Source: Thiobacillus sp. (GTDB taxonomy: Bacteria; Pseudomonadota; Gammaproteobacteria; Burkholderiales; Thiobacillaceae). From it: a stretch of DNA of 64,000 nucleotides. Shown in pieces: positions 19,301 to 29,300 of this stretch (the stretch's first letter is position 1; each line of letters begins with the position of its first letter). The stretch spans positions 62,001 through 126,000 of the forward strand of contig NZ_JADMKC010000004.1 of NCBI RefSeq assembly GCF_018780105.1, in the 5' to 3' direction. A program made the position numbers and the translations under genes. The notes below the pieces were generated by a model. The model was given only the letters and a program-made list of their open reading frames with translations. It did no database searches and had not been told where the DNA came from.

Positions 19301-20100
19301 GCCGAGGTCGGGTCGACTGCGAACACTCGCCCGGCGGCGTCGGCCGCTTCCATCACCCGCTTGGTCACCACGCCGGCGCCGCAGTGGATGGTGGCAACCT
19401 CGAACTCGCAGCCCGGCAGGTGCTGCATTTCCACCGCGCTCATGAATTCCAGCTTTTCGGTGTTGATCACCGCAGCACTAGCGGTCAGCGGAATGGCGCC
19501 GCCGGTGTAGCCGGTGCCGCCGCCGCGCGGGATGATGGTGAGATCGAGCTCGACCAGCCCGGCCACCAGCGCCGCCATTTCGGTTTCGGTGTCGGGTGTC
19601 AGCACCACGAAGGGATATTCGACGCGCCAGTCGGTGGCGTCCGTAACGTGCGAGACGCGCGCCAGGCCGTCGAAGCCGATGTTGTCGCGGCGGGTGACGC
19701 CTGCCAGACGGCGCAGGATGCGCGCGCGCAGATCGGCAGTGTCGGCGAACCAGGCCTCGAATTCGCGGACGGCGCGTTCGGCGGCCGCCAGCAACTGACC
19801 CACCAGTTCGTTACCCTGGCGGCGCGTTTCGATGGCATGCAGCCGATGACGCAAGGCGTCGACCAGCATCTTGCGCCGCTTGGGATTGGCCAGCAGGTCG
19901 TCTTCCAGATAAGGGTTGCGCCGTACCACCCAGATGTCGCCCAGCACCTCGAACAGCATGCGTGCCGAACGCCCGGTCTTGCGCTCGCCGCGCAGCGTAT
20001 TGAGCACGTTCCACGCGTCGCTGCCCAACAGGCGGATGACGATCTCGCGGTCGGAAAACGAGGTGTAGTTGTAGGGGATTTCGCGCAGGCGTGCGGTCAT
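16309..20100 (-). CDS. DUF3683/FAD-linked oxidase/Fe-S/CCG-domain oxidoreductase fusion
   Basis: The ATG at 20100 gives 1263 aa ([19 protein letters not shown]); the longer ORF adds unconserved residues. The order is: an N-terminal DUF3683-like region (1-190), an FAD-binding type-4 domain with the [16 protein letters not shown] loop (about 200-400), a glycolate/lactate-oxidase C-terminal domain (to about 800), two Cys clusters of a 4Fe-4S dicluster ferredoxin ([22 protein letters not shown]), and CCG cysteine-rich domains ([35 protein letters not shown]). It thus fuses GlcD-like and GlcF-like parts and probably passes electrons from a 2-hydroxyacid to the quinone pool. E. coli YdiJ is a shorter analogue. 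The substrate (D-lactate, glycolate or D-2-hydroxyglutarate) is undetermined. Confidence 0.88.
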   Translation of the reverse strand: MTARLREIPYNYTSFSDREIVIRLLGSDAWNVLNTLRGERKTGRSARMLFEVLGDIWVVRRNPYLEDDLLANPKRRKMLVDALRHRLHAIETRRQGNELVGQLLAAAERAVREFEAWFADTADLRARILRRLAGVTRRDNIGFDGLARVSHVTDATDWRVEYPFVVLTPDTETEMAALVAGLVELDLTIIPRGGGTGYTGGAIPLTASAAVINTEKLEFMSAVEMQHLPGCEFEVATIHCGAGVVTKRVMEAADAAGRVFAVDPTSADASTIGGNVSMNAGGKKAVLWGTALDNLVSWKMVTPDADWIEVSRLDHNLGKIHDVVSATFEIRRFAADGKTPKGSPEILIIPGSRFRKTGLGKDVTDKFLAGLPGIQKEGCDGLITSARFILHRLPAHGRTVCLEFFGSAREATPAIVEIKDYCDAHPDVLLAGLEHLDARYVKAVGYATKAPRSTRPNMVLLIDVVSDNAIAVGEAASKIVQLANARGGEGFIAVSAETRRKFWLDRARTAAIAAHTNAFKINEDVVIPLPRLGDYTDGIERINIELSITNKLKLLDALAGFFAAPLPLLEDEDTIADPDKVAEKQAQAQALIASVQSRWAGYLDHLDAPAEPLTASPSPLTTFEALRDKHIRVSWKREVRRELHQLFVGREYTRILEACDSLHKDVLKSRVFVALHMHAGDGNVHTNIPVNSDDYAMLQAANAAVARIMALATDLGGVISGEHGIGLTKLEFLDEAAIAIFADYKSKVDPQGRFNKGKLLHGADLRNAYTPSFGLLEAESIILEASETKAIADSIKDCLRCGKCKPVCNTHIPRANLLYSPRNKILATSLLIEAFLYEEQTRRGVSIKHFDEFSDVADHCTVCHKCKNPCPVDIDFGDVSIAMRNMLRKQGKKKFNPGTWASMAFLNATDPTTIKAIRKPLIEWGYAGQRLGNTLFKRLGLIQAQIKNPPASLGKPKLVAQVIHLVNKPMPGGLPKKTSRALLGLEDASIVPVLRNPAKLSDDADAVFYFPGCGSERLFSQVGLATQAMLFELGAQTVLPPGYLCCGYPQTAGGQADKGEAITAANRVLFHRVANTLNYLDIKTVIVSCGTCMDQLLKYEFEKIFPGCRLLDIHEYLMEKGVKLDNVAGEKFLYHDPCHTPMKTHAPMKVANALLGGGVTLSDRCCGESGTLAVTRPDISTQIRFRKEEEIRSSVTALGTGGAPIKLLTSCPSCLQGLARYSDDAGTTPDYIVIELAKQLLGDNWMESYLAKVGNGGIERVLL

Positions 20101-20378
20101 GCTGGCTGGGGTTCGGGCGTCGCGGGACGCGGCCGAATCGAACTGCTTCAAAGCAGCTATTTTACGGGATATGGACGCAAGCCGTGAGCCTCTGCCATCG
20201 TTAAAACCATCTGCGGCATAAGGGAAAAACGCCGCAGACCCCGTTGAATCCTTGAAAACTGGCTTTTGGCCAGCCAAAACGGCGATGTTTTAGGCTTGCG
20301 GCAGTAATTTCTCCGTCACACCATTCATTTGACCAAGCGTATGGCCGTATTAGAACAACGGGTACTAAGGAGATTGAT
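20101..20378. other. Intergenic region between divergent oxidoreductase and GGDEF genes
   Basis: This 278-bp stretch has no convincing ORF. It contains an 8-bp perfect stem at 20210-20238 (TCTGCGGC/GCCGCAGA, 13-nt loop) and a smaller TGGCT/AGCCA hairpin near 20262-20277. A TTGACC hexamer at 20329 could be part of a promoter for the GGDEF gene, but no convincing -10 box is seen. Promoters for both divergent genes should lie here. Confidence 0.4.
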
Positions 20379-21668
20379 TTGCGCTGGGGTTTGAGCACCA
20401 AGCTCATCGCTTACGTCACGGTTGGTGTGGTGGTCACGTCCGCCGGGATTGGCGTGCTGCGCGTACAGAATGAGCGTGGCCCCTTGGGCAAGCTGATTGA
20501 CGAGGCCGGGCAGAGTGTTGCCAATGCCGCTGCTTCGGGTGCGGCTTCGCTGGTCGCCGGGTTTGACTATGGCAATCTGGAAATTCTGGCCCGGAACGTG
20601 TCCGCTCAGGCCCATGTGAAATACGTCACCATCCGCAACCAGGATGGTCGCGTCATGTCCGAGGCTGCAGGCAAAGATGGCCGGACGGCGGTCAAGAGAT
20701 TCGAATCCCCGGTGGTGTTCGAGGGTCAGCCTATCGGCACGGTCACCGTCGACGTGTCCACCGAAACTTTGGACCGCGCGCTCGAAGCGCTCTACTGGCG
20801 GGTCTTTGTCGAGCAGCTTGGGTTTGGCGCCATTCTCGGCCTGATGGTGTACTTTTTTACCGCGCGCGGCATTGTCTCGCCGATCCGCAGACTCACCGCG
20901 ACCATGGAGGAAACGGTCGCAAATGGAGGCTCCTACATCGCGCGCGATCTCGATGTGGGCAGCGCGGACGAGATCGGCCGGCTCGTGTCGGTATTCAATT
21001 CACTGAACAAGTCGCTCGCCAGTTACCACCAGCAGTTGCATAGCAAGATCGATTTTGCCAACGAGGAGCTTCGCGAAAAGAATATCCAGTTGGGTGGCCG
21101 CACGCGCGAGCTCGAGCATGCACTCGATCTGCTGAGCACCATGGCGACGACGGACTGGCTGACCGAACTGCCCAATCGCCGAAAATTTGATGAAACCCTG
21201 CTGCAGATGTTTCATCAATCCGAGCGTTTCTCGGAAACCATTACGCTGGTGCTGTTCGATCTCGATCACTTCAAGCAGGTTAACGACAGCCATGGCCACA
21301 GTGCGGGGGATGCGGTGCTGCGCGACATCGGCACGCTATTGCGCCTGCAGGTCCGCAAGTCCGATCTGCCGGCGCGTCTGGGCGGGGACGAATTTGGCAT
21401 CGTGCTGTATCGCACCAATGCCGTGCAGGCTGAGTTGTTCGTCAAGGATTGGCTGGAGAGTGTGCGAAAGCATGCGTTTGTCCACGAGGGCAGCCGGCTC
21501 AAGGTCAGCATCAGCGTGGGAATTGCGCAGTACGATGCTTCGATGACGGTGCCACGTGCGCTCTACCATGCGGCTGATGAAGCGCTCTACCATGCAAAGA
21601 ACGCTGGGCGCGACCGTTACAGTGTGTATTCGGAGGCCACCTGGCTGCCCGAGAGAAAAACATCATGA
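20379..21668 (+). CDS. Membrane diguanylate cyclase (periplasmic sensor, HAMP, GGDEF)
   Basis: The start is TTG, supported by AAGGAG at about 20367-20372 with a 6-nt spacer. The 429-aa protein has TM1 (about 7-25), a periplasmic region of about 120 residues, TM2 (about 145-163), a HAMP-like linker with ENRL-type DEIGRLVSVFN (about 165-220), a short coiled coil, and a GGDEF domain. The active site is intact, RLGGDEFGIV (335-339), and an RxxD inhibitory site (RKSD, 326-329) lies exactly five residues upstream. It should synthesise c-di-GMP with product feedback. The stop overlaps the ATG of the PhnD-like gene, which suggests that the binding protein modulates the periplasmic sensor domain. Confidence 0.9.
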   Translation: MRWGLSTKLIAYVTVGVVVTSAGIGVLRVQNERGPLGKLIDEAGQSVANAAASGAASLVAGFDYGNLEILARNVSAQAHVKYVTIRNQDGRVMSEAAGKDGRTAVKRFESPVVFEGQPIGTVTVDVSTETLDRALEALYWRVFVEQLGFGAILGLMVYFFTARGIVSPIRRLTATMEETVANGGSYIARDLDVGSADEIGRLVSVFNSLNKSLASYHQQLHSKIDFANEELREKNIQLGGRTRELEHALDLLSTMATTDWLTELPNRRKFDETLLQMFHQSERFSETITLVLFDLDHFKQVNDSHGHSAGDAVLRDIGTLLRLQVRKSDLPARLGGDEFGIVLYRTNAVQAELFVKDWLESVRKHAFVHEGSRLKVSISVGIAQYDASMTVPRALYHAADEALYHAKNAGRDRYSVYSEATWLPERKTS

Positions 21669-22510
21669 ACCGAATCAAACTCATGCAAACCCTGGCGACG
21701 GCGTTACTGACCGGCGCGTTGCTGGCCCCCGCCTGGGCTGCGCCCTCGCCCAAAGCCGCCGAGGTGACGATGGGGTCGGTTGCCATGGATATCCCGGTCG
21801 AAATGATCAAGCGCATGAGTGTGCTCACCAACTATCTGGCGTTGAGCACCCAGCACAATGTGCGCTTCCGGCCCTCGCCCAACATGGGGTCGGCGGTGGA
21901 TGACCTGGGCAAGGGGCAGACGCAGATTGCCTATCTCACCCCGGTGGCCTACATCGAGGCGCACAAGAAATATGGGGTGATCCCGCTGGTTGCGCCGACG
22001 ACACAAGGACGCCCACATTTTTCTCTGGTCATCGGCGTCAAGGCCGGTTCGGGCATCACCACTCCGGCCATGCTCAAGGGCAAGCGCTTCGCCTTTGGCG
22101 ATGAAAAGGCCCTGCTGCAAAAGGCTGCGGTCGAATCGATGGGGCTGGTGTCCACTGATTTTTCGACTTTCGCCTACCTCAAACATTACGACAACATTGC
22201 CAAGGCCGTGCTGGCGGGAGATTTCGAGGGCGGGATATTGAAAGACTCCGTGGCTGAAGCGTTCAAACCCAGCGGGATTAACGTGATCGGCAGCACCGCA
22301 CCGCTGCCGGGTTACGTATTTGCTGTCCATCCCAGCATGCCAATGCCGCTGCGCAATTCATTGCGGGATGCGCTTCTGGCCTTGAAAAAGACGACTCCGG
22401 ACATGGCCGCCACGCTGGAGGCCTTCGATGCGGCTTACGATGGCTTCGTCACCGTGGATGACCCGGCCTATGATCCGGTGCGCAAGCTGATCCAGCCTTA
22501 TCAAAAATAG
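21665..22510 (+). CDS. PhnD-like periplasmic substrate-binding protein
   Basis: The 281-aa product has a signal peptide (about 1-26, ending APAWAAP) and the PhnD/phosphonate-binding fold: VTMGSVAMD near the mature start, FRPSPNMGSAVDDLGKGQTQIAYLTPVAYIEA, and KGKRFAFGDE. PhnD-type proteins bind phosphonates, phosphite or related anions. No ABC permease or ATPase gene accompanies it. Instead it is translationally coupled (ATGA) to a diguanylate cyclase, so a ligand-sensing role for that enzyme is more likely than transport; this is inference from context. The ligand is unknown. Confidence 0.85.
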   Translation: MNRIKLMQTLATALLTGALLAPAWAAPSPKAAEVTMGSVAMDIPVEMIKRMSVLTNYLALSTQHNVRFRPSPNMGSAVDDLGKGQTQIAYLTPVAYIEAHKKYGVIPLVAPTTQGRPHFSLVIGVKAGSGITTPAMLKGKRFAFGDEKALLQKAAVESMGLVSTDFSTFAYLKHYDNIAKAVLAGDFEGGILKDSVAEAFKPSGINVIGSTAPLPGYVFAVHPSMPMPLRNSLRDALLALKKTTPDMAATLEAFDAAYDGFVTVDDPAYDPVRKLIQPYQK

Positions 22511-22523
22511 TTTGCTTTGGGGT

Positions 22524-23432
22524 TCAGGCGGGTTTGAGCAACCGTTTTGTTGCGCTGATTGCACCCAATACCAAGGCGCCGATTCCGATGCCGATGAGCG
22601 CGTCGGCCAGTAGCGGAACCAACACGGCGAGTACCCCGCTTGCTGGGGCGATGGCTGCGACTGCGTGATGCAGAACGGGGAGGCCGTGAACCAGGATGCC
22701 GCCGCCGACCAGGAACATCGCGGCGGTGCCCAGCACGGTCAACAGTTTCATCAGTTTGGGCGCGGCGGCCAGCAGCACCCGGCCGAATGCGCGTGCCGCC
22801 GCGTTGGCGCGCTGGCTCAGATACAACCCGGCGTCGTCGAGCTTGACGATGCCGGCGACCAGTCCGTAGACGCCGATGGTCATGACGATGGCGATGCCGG
22901 TGAGCACGGCGACCTGCTTGCCGAACGACGCGGCAGCCACGGTGCCGAGGGTGATGACGATGATCTCGGCCGACAGGATGAAGTCGGTGCGGATGGCGCC
23001 CTTGATCTTGTCCTTTTCCAGCGCCAGCAGATCGACCGTCGGGTCGGCCACGGCATGCATCAGTTCGACGCGGTGCACGCTGTCTTCGGTTTCGCTGTGC
23101 AGGTATTTGTGCGCCAGTTTTTCGAAGCCTTCATAACAGAGGAACGCACCCCCCAGCATCAGCAGCGGCGTGACCAGCCACGGCGCAAACGCGCTGATGG
23201 CGAGCGCCGCCGGCACCAGAATGGCCTTGTTGATGAATGAACCCTTGGCGACCGCCCACACCACCGGCAGTTCGCGATCGGCTTTGACGCCGGCTACCTG
23301 CTGGGCGTTGAGCGCAAGATCGTCGCCCAGCACCCCGGCGGTTTTTTTGGCGGCGACCTGGGTCATCGCCGATACATCGTCGAGGATGGTGGCGATGTCG
23401 TCGAGCAGCGCAAGCAAACTGGCTCCGGCCAT
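22524..23432 (-). CDS. DUF808/YedI-family inner-membrane protein
   Basis: The 302-aa protein begins MAGASLLALLDDIATILDDVS, the characteristic opening of DUF808 (E. coli YedI). A cytoplasmic segment KKTAGVLGDDLALNAQQV is followed by several TM helices and a VHRVELMHAVADPTVDLLALEKDKIKGAIRTDFILSAEI-type loop conserved in the family. Function is not established. It starts 5 nt after the nadA stop and is presumably co-transcribed with it; the combination has no obvious metabolic logic. Confidence 0.85.
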   Translation of the reverse strand: MAGASLLALLDDIATILDDVSAMTQVAAKKTAGVLGDDLALNAQQVAGVKADRELPVVWAVAKGSFINKAILVPAALAISAFAPWLVTPLLMLGGAFLCYEGFEKLAHKYLHSETEDSVHRVELMHAVADPTVDLLALEKDKIKGAIRTDFILSAEIIVITLGTVAAASFGKQVAVLTGIAIVMTIGVYGLVAGIVKLDDAGLYLSQRANAAARAFGRVLLAAAPKLMKLLTVLGTAAMFLVGGGILVHGLPVLHHAVAAIAPASGVLAVLVPLLADALIGIGIGALVLGAISATKRLLKPA

Positions 23433-23437
23433 ACGCT

Positions 23438-24520
23438 TCAGTCCCCGAGCTGGATGTGGCCGGCTTTTTCGGCAGCGGCGAAATCCAGCATGCGCTGGAT
23501 CGACAGCCGGGCCTTGGCGCGCACGGATTCTTCGATGAGGATTTCGTTGGCGCCTGGCGTGCCCGCTTCAGCGGATTCCAGCACGGCGGCCAGGTTGCGC
23601 AGGCCGTTCATCGCCATCCACGGGCAATGCGCGCACGACTGGCAGGTCGCGCCTTCGCCGGCGGTCGGCGCTTCGAGCAGCAGTTTGCCTGGCGCGGCGG
23701 CACGCATCTTGTGAAAAATGCCGTTGTCGGTGGCGACGATGAATTCGGGGTTCGGCAGGTTTTTCACCGCATCGATCAACTGCGTGGTCGACCCGACCAC
23801 ATCGGCCAGCGCGATCACCGCGGCGGGCGATTCGGGGTGCACCAGCACGGCGGCGGCAGGGTGTTCGGCATGCAGTTTTTTCAGCGCTTCGGCCTTGAAG
23901 GCTTCGTGCACGACGCATGAGCCCTGCCACAGCAGCATGTCGGCACCGCTGACGCGCTGCACGTAATCGCCGAGGTGGCGATCCGGCGCCCACAACAGCT
24001 TGTGGCCCTGCTGGTGCAGGTATTTGACGATCTTGACGGCGATGCCGGAGGTGACGACCCAGTCGGCACGCGCCTTCACCGCCGCACTGGTATTGGCGTA
24101 GACGACCGACAGGCGATCCGGATGGGCATCGCAAAAGGCTGCGAATTCGTCGGCCGGGCAGGCCAGATCGAGCGAGCAGTCGGCTTTGAGGTCGGGCATC
24201 AGCACGCGCTTTTCCGGATTGAGGATCTTGGCCGTTTCGCCCATGAACTTGACCCCGGCGACGATCAGCGTCTTCGCCGGATGAGCGTGGCCGAAGCGCG
24301 CCATTTCCAGCGAATCCGACACGCAACCGCCGGTTTCTTCGGCCAGATCCTGCAGGTCGGCCGAGGTGTAGTAATGCGCCACCAGCACCGCGTCCTGCTG
24401 TTTCATCAGCGTCTTGATACGCGCCTTCAGCGCAGCGCGCTCTTCGGCGCCGAGCACTTCCTCCACCATTGGCGGCGGCTGGATCAGGTGTTTAAGGGGA
24501 ACGGGGAAAGCGAGGCTCAT
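23438..24520 (-). CDS. nadA: Quinolinate synthase NadA
   Basis: The ATG at 24520 ([17 protein letters not shown], 360 aa) is preferred over the upstream TTG at 24544. Family hallmarks include [62 protein letters not shown]-type substrate motifs, and the C-terminal cysteine cluster [10 protein letters not shown]. One Cys of that cluster with two upstream Cys residues ligates the 4Fe-4S centre. NadA condenses iminoaspartate with dihydroxyacetone phosphate to quinolinate in NAD synthesis. nadB and nadC are not nearby. Confidence 0.95.
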   Translation of the reverse strand: MSLAFPVPLKHLIQPPPMVEEVLGAEERAALKARIKTLMKQQDAVLVAHYYTSADLQDLAEETGGCVSDSLEMARFGHAHPAKTLIVAGVKFMGETAKILNPEKRVLMPDLKADCSLDLACPADEFAAFCDAHPDRLSVVYANTSAAVKARADWVVTSGIAVKIVKYLHQQGHKLLWAPDRHLGDYVQRVSGADMLLWQGSCVVHEAFKAEALKKLHAEHPAAAVLVHPESPAAVIALADVVGSTTQLIDAVKNLPNPEFIVATDNGIFHKMRAAAPGKLLLEAPTAGEGATCQSCAHCPWMAMNGLRNLAAVLESAEAGTPGANEILIEESVRAKARLSIQRMLDFAAAEKAGHIQLGD

Positions 24521-24672
24521 CGAATCGAACGCAGGGAGCGGCAAAACGCAAAGTATAGCCGTGCATGGCGGTCGCCCATACGCCCGGAGCGGGCGATTTC
24601 ACCCGGCCATCCGGTCTGTGGCACGCCTCCGGACACCCCGCTCGGGGACAAGTGCTTTATCCTTGCGCCCCT

Positions 24673-25320
24673 ATGCGTCAGCTCCTGCTCGATATCCGCC
24701 CGCCCGCCCGCCCCGATCTCGCCCGTTTCGTGGCGGGCCGCAATGGCGAGCTCGTCGCGCAGCTCGGCGCCATGCTCGATGGCACGGCAGATGAGCGCAT
24801 GGTGTATGTGTGGGGCGCGCCGGGGAGCGGCAAGAGCTATCTGCTGGCGGCGTGGACGGCTGCGTGCGAGGCGCGCGGCCGCAAGGTGGTGCAGGGCGGC
24901 GCGGCGGCTGGCGAGGTGGTGGTGGCGGATGCGGTGGAAAGCTGGGACGCTGCCCGGCAACAGGCCGGATTTGCGGCTTTCAATCAGGTGCGCGAGCAGG
25001 GCGGACTGTGGCTGGCGGCAGGCAGCGCGCCGCCCGCCGTGCTGCCGTTGATGCCGGAGCTGAAAACCCGCTTGGGCTGGGGACTGGTGTTCCAGATGCA
25101 GCCGCTGAACGATGCGGAAAAGCGCACTGCCTTGCAGCAGCACGCCGAAACCCTGGGCTTCAAGCTTGATCCGCAGGTGGCGGATTATCTGCTGACCCGC
25201 GCTGCGCGGGACATGCAAAGCCTGCTGGCAGTGCTGGAAGCGCTCGACCGGGTCAGTCTGGAAACGCGCCGCCCGATCACGCTGCCGCTGGCGCGGCAGC
25301 TGCTCAATCAATCTGCCTGA
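24673..25320 (+). CDS. hda: DnaA regulatory inactivator Hda
   Basis: The ATG at 24673 gives 215 aa beginning MRQLLLDIRPP. The QLLLDI hexapeptide is the expected beta-clamp-binding motif of Hda. A DnaA-like AAA+ domain follows, with Walker A WGAPGSGKSYLL (about 48-59). The C-terminal region (DPQVADYLLTRAARDMQSLLAVLEALDRVSL) carries an arginine-containing lid. There is no DnaA-box-binding domain IV, which separates Hda from DnaA. With the loaded clamp it stimulates DnaA-ATP hydrolysis to limit initiation. The ORF-track start at 24565 is over-extended. It converges on the thioredoxin-like gene with 3 nt between stops. Confidence 0.92.
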   Translation: MRQLLLDIRPPARPDLARFVAGRNGELVAQLGAMLDGTADERMVYVWGAPGSGKSYLLAAWTAACEARGRKVVQGGAAAGEVVVADAVESWDAARQQAGFAAFNQVREQGGLWLAAGSAPPAVLPLMPELKTRLGWGLVFQMQPLNDAEKRTALQQHAETLGFKLDPQVADYLLTRAARDMQSLLAVLEALDRVSLETRRPITLPLARQLLNQSA

Positions 25321-25323
25321 GAC

Positions 25324-25698
25324 TCAGGCCTGGGACTGCGTTTGCTGCTCGGCGATGTCCTTGTGGACCTGCGCCATGTCCAGACCCATCACCTGTTCGA
25401 TCAGACCGTCGAGTGCATGGGCGGGCAGCGAGCCAGATTCGGAGTACAGAATGACCTGTTCGCGGAACACCATCAGGGTGGGGATGGAGCGAATCTGGAA
25501 GAAACCGGCCAGTTCCTGTTCGACTTCGGTATTGACCTTGGCGAACACGATGTTGGCGTGTTTCTCGGCAGCCGCCTCGAAAATGGGAGCAAAACCGCGA
25601 CAGGGGCCGCACCAGGGTGCCCAGAAGTCGACGACGACAACATCGTTGTTCTGGATGGTGGACTCGAAATTTGCCTGAGTAAGTTCGATGACGGCCAT
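25324..25698 (-). CDS. Thioredoxin-family protein
   Basis: The ATG at 25698 (AGGAAT about 5 nt upstream) gives 124 aa: MAVIELTQANFESTI, the active site DFWAPWCGPCRGF (about 25-37), and the cis-Pro in IRSIPTLMVFR. This is a classical WCGPC thioredoxin fold with a C-terminal tail of about 20 residues (HKDIAEQQTQSQA) not seen in minimal TrxA. It would reduce protein disulfides in the cytoplasm. Whether it is the main thioredoxin cannot be told. A strong terminator lies 30 bp upstream, so it has its own promoter. Confidence 0.9.
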   Translation of the reverse strand: MAVIELTQANFESTIQNNDVVVVDFWAPWCGPCRGFAPIFEAAAEKHANIVFAKVNTEVEQELAGFFQIRSIPTLMVFREQVILYSESGSLPAHALDGLIEQVMGLDMAQVHKDIAEQQTQSQA

Positions 25699-25719
25699 GC
25701 TGATTCCTGATGATGAAGA

Positions 25720-25751
25720 AAAGAAAGGGCGCAAGGACGAGTCCTTGCGCC
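25720..25751 (-). terminator. Rho-independent terminator (minus strand)
   Basis: GGCGCAAGGAC/GTCCTTGCGCC is a perfect 11-bp palindrome (25728-25751, 2-nt centre). On the minus strand it is followed by a T-rich CTTTCTTTTC tract. It would end transcription of the small 85-aa gene before the thioredoxin-like gene. Confidence 0.75.
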
Positions 25752-25878
25752 ACAGTTCGCCACCCTATCATGGATGGCGCGCCGCCGCCAATGCGGGGCT
25801 TATCGTAAAGGCAGATCAGGCCTGGCTGCCTGCTACCTGGGTACGACCGAAGCCGGTCGCCCGAAAAGTGGTGTCAGA

Positions 25879-26136
25879 TCAAACGTGAAAGAAACCGTGG
25901 CGGGTGGTTTGTTGCTGGCCGCTGCGCACCATGTTCTGGCTGTGCTTGAGGTTGTTGCGCACTTCGGCGCGGTTGACGGCCATGATGAGTTCGGTCGCCA
26001 GCACGCGGGCCTGATGCGGCGTCAGACTGAGTTCGCAGCCCTGCTGAGATGCGAGCGCCAGGATCACGCTGTCGCGGCCTTGGGCATCTTCTTTCAGGGT
26101 GACGTCCAGTGAACCGCCCTGGTTGAGTTCAATCAT
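25879..26136 (-). CDS. Small conserved-looking hypothetical protein
   Basis: The ORF starts at 26184 in the track, but the ATG at 26136 has AAGGAG seven nt upstream and gives 85 aa (MIELNQGGSLDVTLKEDAQG...). The protein is soluble, with no signal peptide or TM helix. The core SQQGCELSLTPHQARVLATELIMAVNRAEVRNNLKHS looks like a helix-rich domain, and the C-terminus is Gln/Arg/His-rich. I do not recognise the family. It is a single-gene unit bounded by a downstream terminator. Confidence 0.65.
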   Translation of the reverse strand: MIELNQGGSLDVTLKEDAQGRDSVILALASQQGCELSLTPHQARVLATELIMAVNRAEVRNNLKHSQNMVRSGQQQTTRHGFFHV

Positions 26137-26248
26137 GTTGTCTGCTCCTTGCGTTGGGTATGCCAAGGTATATGCAGTGTCCATGCCAGCCTCCGGATTG
26201 CGCGAAATCGCGTGAAAACCGAATTAAATCAGGGAGGTTTGACAGCCT

Positions 26249-26308
26249 GATGAATGCGGCGCGCACTTGCCTTGACGAAGCCTCGTCAGGGCAAGTGGCG
26301 AATTCATC
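26249..26308. other. Long imperfect inverted repeat 3' of the RND gene
   Basis: The arms GATGAATGCGGCGCGCACTT... and its partner form a 60-nt imperfect stem-loop just beyond the RND pump stop (26313). The inner arms CACTTGCCTTGACGA/TCGTCAGGGCAAGTG pair well. No U-tract follows on the minus strand, so it may be a transcript-stabilising or Rho-associated structure, not an intrinsic terminator. Confidence 0.5.
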
Positions 26309-26312
26309 ATTT

Positions 26313-29300
26313 CTATTGCTGGGGGGTGGGTACCGCAGCCGCGGCGCGGGCAGTCGGGTTGCGTGTCAGCAGGGTGTAGGCGACCGGAATCACGAACAGT
26401 GTCAACAAGGTGCCGAGCAGCAGGCCGCCGACGATGACCCAGCCGATCGGCGAGCGCGATTCCGCCCCGGCGCCGGCGGCCAGCGCCAGCGGCACCGCGC
26501 CCAGCACCATCGCCGCGGTGGTCATCAGAATGGGGCGCAGACGCAGGCTGGCCGCCTCGATCACCGCTTCCATCTTGTTTTTGCCGCGCGCGCGCAACTG
26601 ATTGGCGAATTCGACGATCAGAATGCCGTGCTTGGTGATCAGGCCGACCAGCATCACCAGCCCGATCTGGCTATATACATTGAGCGTGGCGCCGGTCAGT
26701 TTCAGCGCCAGCAGGGCGCCGGTGGCGGCGAGCGGCACGGTAAGCAAGATGATGAAGGGCGCGACGAAGCTTTCGAACTGCGCCGCCAGTACCAGATAGA
26801 TGATGATCAGCGCCAGCGCGAAGGTGATCGCCAGCGTCTGGCCGGATTCGCCGAACTCGCGCGACTGGCCGTCGAGCGCGGTGCGCGCGCTGGGCGGCAG
26901 CGTTTCCTTGGCCGCCTGGTCCATGAAGACGAGCGCCTCGCCCAAGGTGTAGCCGGGGGCGATGTTGGCCGAGATGATGGCGGCACGCTGGCGGTTGAAG
27001 TGGTTGAGTTCCTTCGGCGCGACGGTTTCGGTGACGGCGACCAGATTGGACAGCGCGGTGAGGTTGCCGCCTTCGCCGCGCACGTACAGCGCGGTGAGGT
27101 CGCGCGGGGTGGCGCGCACGGCAGGGTCGAGCTGGACGACGACGTTGTATTGTTCGCCTGCCTGCTTGTAGCGCGTGACTTCGCGGCCGCCGAGCAGGGT
27201 TTCCAGAGTGCGGCCGATGGTGTCGACGCCGACGCCCATCTGTGCCGCCTTGTCGCGGTTGATGGCGACCTTGAGCTGCGGCTTGTTGAGCTTGAGGTCG
27301 CTGTCGGCGTTGACTAGCCCCGGATAGGCGCGCACCTTGGCCATCAGCGCTTCGACCGACTTGTCGAGTTCGGCATAGTTCGGCGCCTGCACCACGAACT
27401 GCAGCGGCGGGTTGCGGAAACTCTGGCCGAGCGAGGGCGGGTTGATCGGGAAGGCCAGCACGCCCGGCATCCCCATGAACATTTGCGGGCCGAGGGCGGC
27501 GGTGATGTCCATCTGGCTGCGGCTGCGTTCTTCCCACGGCTTCAGCATCACGAAGGAGAGTGAGCTGTTCACCGGGTTGGGGCGCTCCAGGCCGGGCGCG
27601 ACGACAACGAAAGCGGTATTCACCTCGGGCACGCCTTGATACAGGCCTTCGAGTTGGCGCGCATAGCTGTCGGTGTATTGCAGGGTGGACCCTTCGGGCG
27701 CCAGCATGAAACCGATGAAAAAGCCGCGATCCTCGGTCGGCGCGAGTTCCGATTTCAGCGACTTCAGCAGGCCGTAAGCGGCGCCCGCCACCAGCACGAA
27801 CACCAGCGCGACGATCAACGGATGCTTCACCACGCGGGTGAGGCCACGGGTATAGGCGCTGTTGAGACCGTGCAACACGCGTTCGCCCAAGTTGAACAGA
27901 GCGTTGTGGCGGGTTTCATGGCGCAGGATGCGGCTCGCCATCATCGGCGTCAGCGTCAGCGCGACAAAGCCGGACACCAGCACCGCCGCCGCCACCGTGA
28001 GGGCGAATTCGGTGAACAGCTTGCCGGTGTTGCCCTCGGCGAAGGCCAGCGGGGCGAACACGGCAGCCAGCGTCAGGGTCATCGCCACCACCGCGAAGCC
28101 GATTTCCTGTGCGCCCTTGATCGCCGCGTCGAACGGCGGCATGCCTTCCTCGATATGGCGGTAGATGTTTTCCAGCATCACGATGGCGTCGTCGACGACG
28201 AGGCCGATGGCGAGCACCAGCCCGAGCAGGGTCAGCACATTGATGGTGAAGCCCATCGCGTAGAGGAAGATGAAGGCGCCGATCAGCGACACCGGGATGG
28301 TGACGAAGGGAATCAGGGTGGCGCGCCAGTTGCGCAGGAACAGGAAAATCACGCCGACCACCAGCACCATGGCCTCGATCATGGTTTTGTACACGGCCTC
28401 GATCGATTTTTCGATGAAGATCGAGCTGTCGAAGCCGACCTTGATCTGCATTCCGGGCGGCAGCGCGCCCTGCAGGCGCGGCAGTTCGGCCTTCACGGCG
28501 CGGGCGACTTCCAGCGTGTTGGCAGTCGACTGCTTGACGATGCCCAGGCCCACCGCGGCGCGGCCGTTGACGCGCACGATGTTGCGCTCGTCCTCGGCGC
28601 CGACCTCGGCGCGGCCGATGTCGGCCAGCCGCACCAGCGCGCCGCCGCTGTCGCGGATGATGACCTGCTCGAATTCAGCCGGGCTTTTCAGATCGGTTTC
28701 GGCCAGCACCGAAAATTCGCGCATCTGGCCCTCGATTCGCCCTGACGGCAGCTCGGTGTTCTGGCTGCGCAGCGCGGTTTCCACGTCCTGCACCGTCACC
28801 CCCAGCGCCGCCATGCGGTCGGGGTCGAGCCACACCCGCATGGCGTAGCGGCGTTCGCCGCCGATGATGACCGAAGCGACGCCGGGCAGGGTTTTCAGCT
28901 GGTCGGCCACCACGCGGTCGGCGTAGTCGGTGATTTCCAGCGGAGACTGGCGGTCGCTGGAAAACGCCAGCCAGATGATGGCCTGGGCATCAGCCTCGAT
29001 CTTGGCCACTACCGGGTCTTCGGCTTCGTTGGGCAACTGGCCGCGTACCCGCGCCACGCGGTCGCGGGCGTCGTTGGCAGCGGCCTCGGGGTCGCGCGAC
29101 TGCACAAATTCCACCGTGATCTGGCTGACTTCCTCGCGGCTGACCGACTTGATGGTGCGGATGCCCTCGATGCCGGACAGCGAATCTTCCAGCGGCTTGG
29201 TGATCTGGCTTTCCATCACCTCGGCCGAGGCGCCAGGGTAGACCGTGCGCACCGATACCACCGGCGCGTCGATGTTGGGGTATTCGCGTACCGGCAGGCG

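Noticed and set aside
18313-20187. 624-aa plus-strand ORF
   Set aside because: Antisense shadow of the oxidoreductase gene with typical biased composition.
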